Under the pieces are notes generated by a model. The model ran no database searches. It worked only from the letters and a program-made list of their open reading frames with translations, and was not told where the DNA came from. This document shows positions 1 through 10,344 of a stretch of DNA of 64,000 nt, piece after piece. Both the position numbers and the translations under genes were made by a program. The stretch comes from Sthenelais limicola (taxonomy: Eukaryota > Annelida > Polychaeta > Phyllodocida > Sigalionidae): assembly GCA_942159475.1 (NCBI GenBank), contig OW804095.1:54216773-54280772 (forward strand). The letters are read 5' to 3'. The first letter of the stretch is position 1, and each line of letters starts with the position of its first letter.

Positions 1-905
1 GAAAAAATGTAAGTGAAGATGATGAATTTTGTGTAGTTGGTACTTGATATCTCCACTTCTACTGTATGTATTTGAACCGGAAAAAGATATTATTTCTGCT
101 CTTAACTAAACACTTGATATCATATTGAAATAATCCTGATATTGGTATCAAAGACTCAAAAGTTTAAAATGATTTTTTAAAATTGCAATTAAGTCATTTA
201 GAAATGGTCAGGGACACCCCACTGCTAATGACTAGATAAGAGCTAAAGACCCAGATGGGCGGCGCAGATGATGGAACCTTTCATCTCCATCAGTCTGTCC
301 TCTGTATGTTTTACTCTAAGATCACAGCGACATTAAATATATTGGGTGATGCATGAATTTGGAAAGAATTTGTTTTTGTTGTTTCGTAAAATGTACTTAA
401 AAAAGCCTGGAACTATTATACTCTATAGAGGAATTCATAAAATTTTATTGTGAATTTCCTATGTGCTGGTTTTAATTTTATGCTAATCAATTTCGCTTGA
501 TCAGCTAAGATGAGATGACTAATTTACAAAACTTTAAGAATGTCTTATAATACACACTGGTCCCAATTATGACATACCTTTGAAATGATCCTAGCATTCA
601 CAGCCAGTTATATTTCACCACTCGGCTGGGGGTGGGGTGTAATTTCAGCCATCAATTGGGTAGGTGTAGGGAAAAACTTCAGAGAAGAGAGGGAGCTCGA
701 GACGGAGGACAAGTATATAGAGTGTACTGCTTATGGAATTTCTTATATATTTTGCTGATGTCATATTCCTGTATTGGAAGGGATATCTTGCGTATCTGTC
801 CTTGTTTAGTTAGGTGGCCTAGATATGTTGAGAGACGTAATACTTAATATTGAAGTCTACGTCTGTGTATAATACATGTAGGCCTACAGATTGTATGAGA
901 AGGTC
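1..905. other. Intergenic, no gene recognised
   Basis: AT-rich DNA with no ORF that resembles a protein and no splice-bounded exon that I could recognise. Short open frames here have no recognisable composition or motifs. Confidence 0.6.
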
Positions 906-1179
906 TAAGGGACTGTTCATAATTAACCACTTGGTGGGGGGGGATTGCAAAAGATTCTTGTGCAAAATTGTACGATCCCCTTAAAGTCTTGTGCAAAATG
1001 TCTCTCCCCCCCCCCCCCCTCCTTGAAAGTTTTGCAAAATTTCATGACCCCCTCCCCATGATTATTGTAGTTCTGGGTGTGCAAACAAATATGCCCCCCG
1101 CCCCCTTCAGAATCTGCACAAAAGAGGTGGCCCCTTGAAAATCCCTCCACTCCCAGTGGTTAAAAATGAACATTTCTTA
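906..1179. mobile_element. MITE-like element, copy 1 (TAAGGGACTGTTCAT ends)
   Basis: The left end reads TAAGGGACTGTTCAT followed by AATTAACCAC, and the right end, read on the minus strand, is TAAGAAATGTTCAT followed by TTTTAACCAC. The interior is C/G-run rich and repeats a TTGTGCAAAA motif. A second copy with the same ends lies at 19529-19744, so this is a family of short non-autonomous inverted-repeat elements. Both copies appear to end at TA or TTA, but the target duplication is not certain. It has no coding capacity. Confidence 0.75.
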
Positions 1180-1307
1180 GCGACTAATGCCGCGTCTGTA
1201 TAAAGGATCGATCTGCTGTAAACATTACGCCATCATGATTAGTTGGTCTTATTGATATAGATGCTAATCTAGCAATCCATTTATGTATGGGATGTATGCT
1301 CCTTGTA

Positions 1308-1885
1308 GACTGGTGCCACATAGAGAAAAAAAAATTTCTAGAGGCATTTTTTGTTAATGCTTGGTATACAGTGGTTTTATACTAAACTGAGGCTGCTGAG
1401 TCCGAAAATGCTGGTTACCACCCTGAAAATATTGCTCTTTCCTACCACCAGGGGCGTTTTATGTCAAATCTAGGACTACCAGGAAATTAATCACAGCTTT
1501 ATGCATGTATAAAATTATTTGTAGTGGAGATCATCTGCTTTCTTTTAATGTCAATTTATTTACTGTGCAATAAATATAACGTTTTATATGAATTTTCAAA
1601 AAATAAAAAAAAAAGCATTTTTTCACAAAGTGTGAAGTTTTTGAAAATTGTATGACAACGGAAGAAAAACTGTTGATTTTAGCCATTAGCAATTATAAAA
1701 TGGAATAAAGGCCTGTTAATGAGCTTCCATTTGACACCATTTACAAACCAATCGAATCAATATTCATAGAGATATTGATTGTTGAAAAAATGAAGTACAT
1801 TTGATTTACAGTGATTACAAATTTTTTAACTTTCACAAAGTTAGCATTACAAGGAAATGTGTTTTCATCAACAAAAAATGCTTGG
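1308..1885 (+). repeat. Left long inverted repeat of the 1308-7721 element
   Basis: Two blocks, 1308-1432 and about 1470-1885, match the right arm in inverted orientation with scattered substitutions and small indels. The match fades near 1885, within a stretch that reads CATCAACAAAAA in both arms. Confidence 0.75.
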
Positions 1886-2051
1886 GATTTTGTTTGCATC
1901 TAAAGAAAGTATTACTAGTATCAGATTATGTCTCAATGTCAAGGTCATTAGGATAATATCCTATATATGTACATCTATACAAGTGGTTAGTATTTCTGAC
2001 TCGTGGAACCATAGAGATTTGGAACATTGCTGTCACCCATACTAATTGCTT

Positions 2052-3776
2052 TTAGCAGTTTTTGTTTTTGCAACCTATTGCACTGTCACAGTACAAACAG
2101 TTAGTGGTACATGGTAGACTTGATTTCCTGCAACTGCAACTGCGGGTGTTACAGCCAGCCTTGCATTGACAGGTGACCATGGCTAAGCAAGCTTCAGGAA
2201 CTGGTTCCAAAGTCAGGCATGAGGACTGGCATGAGGACTGGCATGAGGTATGAATCCTTGATGAACCATCCAAAATCAGAAGGATCTGGAATCATTGGCT
2301 TTGGAATATGTGCCTTATTCCAAATGAATGCCTGATAATGAGCTCGCTTTAAGTGTAGCTTGAGTGCATCAGATGTTGGTGGAAGCAATTCAGGCTTTCT
2401 GCATTTTCCAAATAAAATGTGCTGGGCCTTGTCAACTGATGTTGTTTCAGAAACTTTGTATAGGTGACAGAAAAATGTTTCCACAACTGACATTGTTGAA
2501 GGAGATAAAGCTTCATTTAGTCATTTCATTTAACAATGTGTGATGATCCAGGAAAGTAGTGTAACATGTTTGTTTTGAGTGGCCAGAAATAAATTATGTT
2601 GTGTCAGATCCAGTGAGTGCATGAATGGCAGGTAGATTAGCATGGATACCTTTGGAAGAAGTTCTGCTATTTCATGCACTGGGTAGTACTTGCACTTTTT
2701 GGCAGTCCCAGCTTTGACCCACAGCTTTTGACAACAGATTTTGTTGTAGTGAACCAAAAGTGAAACTAGGACATCTGTGTCCCTTGATTGTACAACTACA
2801 GTGTCATTACTGCAGTAAATTGCATGAAGACTGAAATGTCTGTCTGCTTCTTCATGATCAGATTCTAGCCCTGACAATGAAAGAGTAGGACAAGTGCTTT
2901 GAACTACATCTATTTCTTTGAACCCATCACTGACCACTATGGTCTTATTTTCTTCAAGAAGAATTTGTTGTGACAAAAAACATGCTAGATTTTCTTTGTT
3001 TTTTGTTTCTGATGGCTGATGTAATGAGGTGGAATCTCTTCATTGATCTCCCTGGTCAGATCTATATATATCTGTCACAAACTATTTGTAGTTGTAAAAT
3101 GTGACTCTTACCAACAGCTTATTTCAATTCTTCACAAAGCCATAGGAAAGGCAATGGATCAGACTCAGCATCATTTTTGGTCTTGTCAATCTTCCGTTTA
3201 AATTGGATGTAACATGACAGGTGGTATTTGCCTTCAGCAGCAATTAAGTCATTGATGCCTGAAAAGTGCACCATTAACTTGTGATCAAATTTGGAGTCAT
3301 CCAGAATCTCCAAGCTCTTTGGTATAGTGCTAATGTTTACTAGCTTGGCATTGGATTTTCCATCTTGACAGAAAATACATTGCTCCCAAAAAGTGGTGAA
3401 GTATGGCTTCTGGTAAAAGACTTTTCCCGCTGCAGGGACTGAGAATCAGAGTTGGTTGCTGGTTTTAGCACTCTCAATTTTTCATTTGCCTTAATAAGGC
3501 ATTTGATTTTCCCCTTATCTGTGTATTATACATAACAGTCTTTGTGCCAAATTTTTTTGGGAATATTCATAAAAATGGCCTGATTTATAGTATCTATAGC
3601 ATCATGAAACTGTAGCTTCATGTGCTTCTGTCGTATATGTGTTACTTCTATCATTTGGCAATGCCATCCTCTCCAGCAAGGATCACCCTATATGCCTGAC
3701 TTCTTCTTTGCTGACAAATGATGCAAAGGTCATTGTCTACTTCACATTTCCTCTTTAAATTCACCAGAGGTTCCAT
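2052..3776 (-). pseudogene. Decayed multi-copy ORF with CXC (tesmin/TSO1-like) C-terminus
   Basis: Read on the minus strand, consecutive fragments in different frames form one ancestral protein. An ATG at 3776 opens a piece with a C-x2-C motif (LCIICQQRR) that stops at 3651. The piece at 3313-3119 contains EGKYHLSCYIQFKRK. The piece at 2976-2530 contains SRDTDVLVSLLVHY. The piece at 2493-2194 contains LPPTSDALKLHLKRAHYQ. The end (about 2215-2052) has a cysteine cluster of the form C-x-C-x3-C-x4-C-x-C followed by more paired cysteines. A short repeated MPVL phrase around 2219-2250 marks a small duplication where the frame shifts. I recall this domain order from many uncharacterised animal ORFs, but I do not know its function. 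It lies between long inverted repeats, so it may be transposon-borne. It is broken by frameshifts and stops and is not expressible as one protein. Confidence 0.65.
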
Positions 3777-4551
3777 CTCAAAGGAATCTAACTTCTAATC
3801 TAATATTAATAGCTCAAATCCACATCTGTTTTGCAACTTGATTGTACGAAGTTATAACTATTACTTATGCTTATCTATTTTACTTGCATTCTCAAGTATG
3901 ATTAAAATGGCTTTCCATAGAAACTTGGACAGGATGCTTGACCCACTTAGTGGTGTTAATCAATGTATATCAATATCTTACTGCACATGTGACTATTGGC
4001 CACTAGCAAGACAAAACTTCTTGAATCCCTCAGGGGAACATATGATAGATAGCTGATATATTCGCATTCATGTAGACCCAATTTAATGGATCACAATGAA
4101 TTGCATAATAAGGTATTAACCTCATATAATCTATCCAAGCAATGCAACTTCTAGGGCAATCCACTAGTCTATCAAGTGAATGGAAAGTCATATGTCTACA
4201 ATACAACATGGTCAATATACTATTTGTCTGGGTGTTCTTTAACAAAATAAACAAACAATTTTATAATATGCAGTTGTGTATTTATTAAGTAACAAAGTTG
4301 GATATATTAACAAGGGAAAATAAAATAAACTGTAAGAAATCAGCTGAAAATTCATCTGGATCCATGTAATTACCTGTTGTTTCCGGGTACGAAGTGTAGT
4401 TTACATGGATTCAGCGTGCATGTGTGGAATCCATGTAATAGCTTGTAATCCCAAGCTGATTTTACACTGTTCCCGCACACTGTTCCCACTGTTCAGTCAA
4501 CCATGCTAAGGCCACCTGCAGTGGCTTTTGTTTCAGCAGAGCTATGTATAG

Positions 4552-4587
4552 CCAGAGACAGTCCATTACGTAATGGACTGTCTCTGG
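4552..4587. repeat. Perfect 36 bp palindrome flanked by TATAG direct repeats
   Basis: Two 18-base arms (left arm CCAGAGACAGTCCATTAC) meet with no spacer. The palindrome is bounded immediately by TATAG at 4547-4551 and TATAG at 4588-4592. This looks like a tiny inverted-repeat insertion with a 5 bp target duplication, or a hairpin-mediated repair product. Confidence 0.8.
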
Positions 4588-5875
4588 TATAGCTTTGTGC
4601 ATGCACCAGTGATTTCTAGGGGTTTCTAGGTCAGCCCAACACTGGACTGCAGGTTTGAAAACACAACAACTTTTACCCTCAACCAGTGAGCAAGGACAAT
4701 ACAACTCACAGGACGGATTGTTTATGCACAGGTCCATTTGAGGAATATGGCAATACTTTCAGGTAAGTAATATATGTTTTGTATTCTATTGTGCTTTGTG
4801 ACCTTAGATATCTCAGTTTTGGCTCTCCCAATCAGGGGTTCAGGGGTTAATTGGCAGTCAAAGTACCACCCACAGCGTTAGAAATTCCTTGAAAGGGAGG
4901 AGATGTTTAGCATTAATTAGCATGTTATCTATCATGTTATAGAGAGAAGGGCCGGGCGTCAATTTCATGTTTAGGATTTCACTGAATGAATGAACAATAA
5001 CAGATAGTTCAGTTTCAAGACAAGTGCAAATATTATATAAAGTGGGTGGGTTTGCACTGGGTGAGGTCGGGCCGGCCTGGTCGCGCAAATTAACAATGAC
5101 CGCCCCCGCTATTTTAGCTCACCAATTGACCGAGGTAAAAGATGTAAATGCCGGTAAGAGTTGCGCAACCTGTAGCCTAGGTGTGAGGCTATATATATGA
5201 TGTGTGAATGCACCACATAGTAATATGTAATGTAAGTACATACATATATTTTTTACCCAGGTCCAACTATTCAGAGTTGTATGAAAGCCATCAACATAAA
5301 CGTCTTTCTTATTTTGTCATCTCCGAATTAATATTAATAGGAAGAGGGGAGGGAGAGGAGGGGGGAATCGGAGATGAGGTTTGGAGAGAAAAACAGGTAT
5401 GAAAGACAGAAGAGGCCAAAGGAAAAGACGGAGAAGGGGAAGTGTGGGGAGAGAGGTTAGACCATGTCATATATCTCTGTCTGTCGATGGCTTCATGACT
5501 TTTAGTATAGAACAGCCTTGTTTTTATTTTCATAATAAAATACATTTATACTTGAATACATGATAGAAATATAACTCAGAATAAAGAATTTCCGCTACTG
5601 TTTTTCAAAAGAATTGACCAAATATAGCTGTATTTTATTATTTACAGGAGCCGGTATGAAGAAGTACACCAACAAGAAAATGATGAAATGATGATTTTCT
5701 GAGGGTAAATAAAAGACTGGGAGTGTGGGGATTTATGACAAAGATCTTTGCAAATAGATGTGCATTCTGAGACGTGTTTTATGTTAAAATCTATTTTTGA
5801 AAGCTAATCATTTCATGAGAGATAAATATGGCACTTTTGGATCACCTTTCTAACAATTTATTATGATTATATTAA

Positions 5876-6043
5876 TTTTTACACGGATCTACTGTAATTT
5901 CGAGCCGGGTTTTACATGGATTCAGAGTAAATTTTTACACAGATCTACTGTAATTTTGAGCTGGGTTTTACATGGATTCAGAGTAAATTTTTACGCGGAT
6001 CTACTGTAATTTCGAGCCGGGTTTTACAAGGATTCAGAGTAAG
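5876..6043. repeat. 56 bp tandem repeat, three full units
   Basis: Three successive 56 bp units begin at 5876, 5932 and 5988, each starting TTTTTAC and containing GATCTACTGTAATTT and GGATTCAGAGTAA. They differ at a few positions. A degenerate fourth unit (6044 onward) runs into related GGATCCATGTAATTTTACA sequence. Similar phrases occur at about 4355-4440. Confidence 0.85.
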
Positions 6044-6269
6044 TTTTTACATGGGATCCATGTAATTTTACACGAAAATGTAATTTTACCGGGAAAAACC
6101 GTCATCCAAAAACGCAGTGGACTCCGTGTAAAATTACACGGATTTGACTGAAGGACCGCTTACAGTGTAGGCTTGTGAAGATGTACATGTATTAGATCAT
6201 CTCCATGAGATTGACCTTGACCTTGAGGAATTATCCGATAATAGTAATCAATTTTTTTCCTGAAAATTA

Positions 6270-7721
6270 TTTCCAAGTATTTTTGTTGATGAAATTACAT
6301 TTCTTTGTAAAGCTAACTTTGTGAAACTTCTAGAATATGCGCTTTGATGTTTGGGTAAATGTTCACTTAAAATCAAATATGCTTCATTTTGTATCCAATT
6401 GGTTTGTAAATGGTGTCAAATGGAAGCTCTTTAATAGGCCTTTATTCTATTTTATAATTGCTAATGGCTAAAATCAACAGTTTTTCTTCCGTTGTCATAC
6501 AATTTTCAAAAACTTCACACTTTGTGAAAAAATGCATTTTTTGAAAATTCATATAAAATGTAATATTAATTGCACAGTAAAAAGATTGACATCAAATGAA
6601 AGCTGAAGATCTCCTCTACAAATAATTTTATACATGCATAAAGCTGTGATTAATTTCCTGGTAGTACAGGCAGTTTAGCATGGAACCCGGAATAAAATAA
6701 TGTAAAGCTGATTTTTGGATATATGATGCGGGACACATGGGGGAACATTCCCTGAAAAGTCCCCACCTTGGGACTGTGTGCTTTTTGAGATTTTGACGTT
6801 TTTGCGTCATTTTCCACAAAATAGCATTGGTCTCTATGGGAAAAAGCACCTGGTTCAGGCCATTATTGCCAACATTAAGAATATTTAACATTGTTATTTG
6901 CAGGGAATATAACATATATAAAATATACTGTACAGGTTGAGGTGCCATAGTAAACACAGACGTATGGAGTTTCCAAAAATATATATTTTATATGGCATAA
7001 CAAAATATTTTTTTTTAAAATTTTGTTGCCATGGCAATGGTCAGATTTTGGTGAAAAAAGCATTTTTTTAAAGTCAGGTCATAATATTTACGGACCTAAT
7101 TGTCTACATTGTGCATGTTGTGACACGTTTTTTAAATTTGGCATGTTGTTAAATAAGGCCTGAAATTTTCAAAAAGCACCAGCTACAAGTTGGTAGACAC
7201 CCCTGGTGGCCAAAAGCTGCAAAATTCAAGATGGCCACCAAAAACAGTAAATATGGCATATCTTGGCTTCTATTTGGTAGATCTTCAACTATAATACCAT
7301 TTTATTGATGTTTTTAAGTATGAGGAATTCATTTCTGAAGGTCATTTTATGTTCCAAGGTCATTTTCAAGGTCAAAATCCAATATGGCCCCTACTGAGTA
7401 ACAAGAATGTTATCTCAGCACTTGTTGTAGGCCTATATGCATTCAATTGGTGTACATATTGATGAATAAGAACAATTTTCTTAGGATCCAGGGTGTGAGG
7501 AATCCATATTTTTTTTCACTTTTTTCTTGGCAGGTCATTTTGAAGGTCATGATTCAATATGGCTGCTGTCAGGAATCAGAATGTCATATATTTTACCAGG
7601 GTGGTAACCAGCATTTTCGGACTCAGCAGCCTCAGTTTAGTATAAAACCACTGTATACCAAGCATGAACAAAAAATGCCTCTAGAAGTTTTTTAAGACAA
7701 ATATGTAGTTTGGCACCAGTC
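6270..7721 (-). repeat. Right long inverted repeat of the 1308-7721 element
   Basis: The counterpart of the left arm. About 6270-6672 and 7597-7721 are the matched blocks, and about 6673-7596 has no counterpart in the left arm. That unmatched part contains repeated ATGGCC-type phrases and no recognisable gene. Confidence 0.7.
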
Positions 7722-7725
7722 TAGA

Positions 7726-7751
7726 GGAGGAGGAGGAGGAGGAGGAGGAGA
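7726..7751 (+). repeat. (GGA)n microsatellite
   Basis: About eight and a half GGA/AGG units starting just outside the right end of the 1308-7721 element. Confidence 0.9.
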
Positions 7752-10031
7752 GGTGAAGGAGGGGAGATGTATCTAACATGTAGTGGGGAAGTTATATGGC
7801 CCTCGTTTGGCTGTATTTTGGGGGGCCTTAGTAACATTTGAGGAATTTTAACGATAAGATTAAATTATCTATTGTATTTAGAATCAAGGGACAGGTATGG
7901 TAGGGAGGTAGCAGGTTTTTTACCATGACACCCATCGGTATCTGTCTATCTCATCTCTCCTCTCTTCACTCTTTCCCTCTCCTCTTCCTTCAATCGTGGT
8001 CTCTCTCCCTCCCTCTCTCCTTTATTTCTCATAAAATTTTCCTAAATTAAATTCTGATTAGAAATAATCTTAAATCCTCATTATTTCTGCTTTTAAATAG
8101 GTTTCCAGTGTTAAATTTGGCAAGTCTAACATTCAAAATAATGAAGATATTGTTCCATTTTTCTCGGGATATACCCAGAGACAGAGCGGGAGGGGAGAGG
8201 GAAAAAAGAGAAGGGAAATTACAGACTTCTACAGCTCTATGCCAAGTGCCGAAGGCACTTGTAGATAGCCTACATCGGTGGTTCTGCTTCCTCGAGAGAT
8301 GGCGACACTATATCAGCGCGACTACCCATATCACCAGTCCTAAACCAATTCCCACTTTGTTAAATAAAAAAGAGCTTTTATCGTTTATTTCTTTCATTGG
8401 TGTAGGGGATAAGTTATGATATGATGATTTGTATAAAGGCTTTAAGTGCACACGATTTCCTGCTGGTGTCGTGATCATCTTATCCGGAAGTGACGTATAG
8501 TGAAAACAAGGGGCAAGTTAAGTCCTATGCCCCAAGCAGTAGGGATTCAATTAGGCCTAACCACGCAGGTATCTTCTGTTCCAGGTATGTGATCAAATGA
8601 TCTATTTCCATATCTTGCGCTTTCTAACATCATTCTATAGTAAGACGTAGTTCTTGTAAGTATTGTCAGTAATGGTGAGTTGTAACAACGCTTTACTGCA
8701 ACCGCCCAACGACCGAAGGCTATGCTCTCTTCTAAAGACTAACGTTATTCCTGGTCACCCGGTCATTGTACAGAAAACAAGACCCTTCGAGAAGTACAGA
8801 TCATAGCATCAGCAGCAGGGGATGTTCGCAATTCATGTGATTTAATAGTAGGGACAATCGGTTAATTATACACATGTTATTGTATAAGCGGCTTAGCCGA
8901 GGATAAAAAAAGGGCTGTCACTTGGAGGCTGTCCCTACAGTGCTACACTCTACTACTAGACTAGTATAGTACGGTAGTACTAGTCTAGCCTAGGTCTAGG
9001 CCAACTGAGGCTACTGAGATGTGTTGATGACATTTGTTGATGGAATAATGTACCGCAGATCTATCATGTATTATTTATTTCCATGTGAAGTTTAGTGATA
9101 CAATTGAAACAAGTAGCCTACCCCTATTTACTGGAAATGAGTGATCCCTTGCAGCGATAGTTCTTCCAGGGGGTCCCTACTTAACTAGACTAATACATTT
9201 ATATATTTTCTTTTCAGGGGTTCTTTTGAAAATTTTCCTCTTAGAGCTTGTTCGGAGCATTATAAATGTCTAATACTCCAACAATTAGTGAAGAGCCCCT
9301 TCATCAGAAAAACTGAGGATCTTGTAAATGTACAGCAGGCAGAAGAACAGATGTCAAAGGGCAGTGTTTTTGGAATCAATAACATCGTCTGATTGTGAAG
9401 ATACTTACCTATATTTACCTATATTTATCAAATATAGGGACGAAAATCTGCCTATTTTATTATAAACGATTTTGACTCGTTTATTCATCCCAGTAATTGT
9501 GATATTTTCTTTTCACATTAGTGCTGTAAAAACGTTAGAAGCCCATACTTGATGTCACACTAAAAAGGATCGAACATTCACAGGCCTTTAAACTAAAACT
9601 CAAATAAACTGAATTTTGATTATGTCAGTCCCACTCGTATAGACCTGCCAAGTTCTGGGATTGGAAATGCGGGAGGTTATTAGTGTTGGTGTTAAAACCA
9701 CCGCTAGACCAGAGGGTCATGGGGGGGGGGGGGGGAGGCATGCCCCCGCCCCGGATTTTGTTTTCATAATGAATGCTAATTTAAGACATTCAGGTGATTT
9801 TGAGCGCCATCAGGACAATCCCTTAACCTCATAAAATTTACACGAGATCTTAGAATTTTAGTGGTAGCCTATCCTAGTAAATAAGATAACATATTTTTTA
9901 TTTACACGAATATGATTCGAATATATATCCCCAATCAGACAAGACACAGTAATTAGGTTGCGGCAAATAGCCGGCGATATGACGGTCGCCTTTATTAACA
10001 AAAAACAGAAAAAAAAAAAAAAAAAAAAAAT
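7752..10031. other. Intergenic, no gene recognised
   Basis: No convincing exon. The stretch holds a pyrimidine-rich segment (about 7945-8025), and a G15 run near 9721-9735 followed by a GGCATGCCCCCGCCCCGGATT phrase (the core GGCATGCCCCC recurs near 14692), which suggests another short repeat family. Confidence 0.5.
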
Positions 10032-10115
10032 AATATATATGTCCAGCAACAGTCTATAGCTTGTGGCCTGAGCAACAGCTGGACGACGACTGCCGAATGA
10101 GAGGTAGTGGTGTTG
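10032..10115 (-). repeat. 84 bp direct repeat, 3' copy
   Basis: Matches 13495-13578 in the same orientation over 84 bp with one difference seen (CCAGCAAC against CCAGCGAC). It abuts the truncated recombinase reading frame. Confidence 0.9.
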
Positions 10116-10117
10116 GC

Positions 10118-10344
10118 CAGACAGCTGACAAGAAGTTGTTGATTGACACAAATTTGTAGGATCTGGCAAGCCAGACGAGGAAACGAACCACTGTAGCAGC
10201 ATCCGCAGGGACAGGAGAAACTCCGAGCAGGTCACAGAAACTCAGGAACTTCCTCCACTGAGCATTCCTTGTGCGTATGGTATTTATTGACCAAGCGTGA
10301 CCCAGGGTAACAGCCACCTCCTGATCCAACCCCGACACGCCCAC
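10118..10344 (-). pseudogene. Truncated tyrosine recombinase (N-terminal domain only)
   Basis: The minus-strand frame from 10344 contains a SAM-like core-binding segment typical of YR retrotransposon integrases (HAWSINTIRTRNAQWRKFLS, then VVRFLVWLARSYK and INNFLSAV). After about 75 residues the frame runs into the 84 bp terminal repeat and loses homology. The catalytic R...HxxR...Y part is absent. It overlaps the end of the RT/RNase H frame (to 10232) in another phase, as is common in this group. Confidence 0.75.

Larger units (their letters stand above)
1308..7721. mobile_element. 6.4 kb DNA element with long imperfect terminal inverted repeats
   Basis: The outermost ends are GACTGGTGCCA (from 1308) and its reverse complement ending at 7721, and each is flanked by TA (1306-1307 and 7722-7723). 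About 125 bp of the left end (1308-1432) matches 7597-7721 inverted. A further roughly 415 bp (about 1470-1885) matches about 6270-6672 inverted. The right arm holds about 900 bp more than the left between the two matched blocks, so either the left arm has lost sequence or the right arm has gained it. The interior carries a decayed minus-strand gene with a CXC cysteine motif, a 36 bp palindrome and a 56 bp tandem repeat. Inference: a class II transposon with TA target duplication. The alternative is two inverted copies of one smaller repeat that happen to flank the gene. Confidence 0.6.

Noticed and set aside
632..847. Open frame of 71 codons
   Set aside because: No recognisable domain, no splice sites and chance length for this composition.
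4340..6165. Possible separate transposon bounded by TTTTACACTGTTC and CTTACAGTGTAG phrases
   Set aside because: The two ends do not align as inverted repeats beyond about 7 bases and no target duplication is visible.
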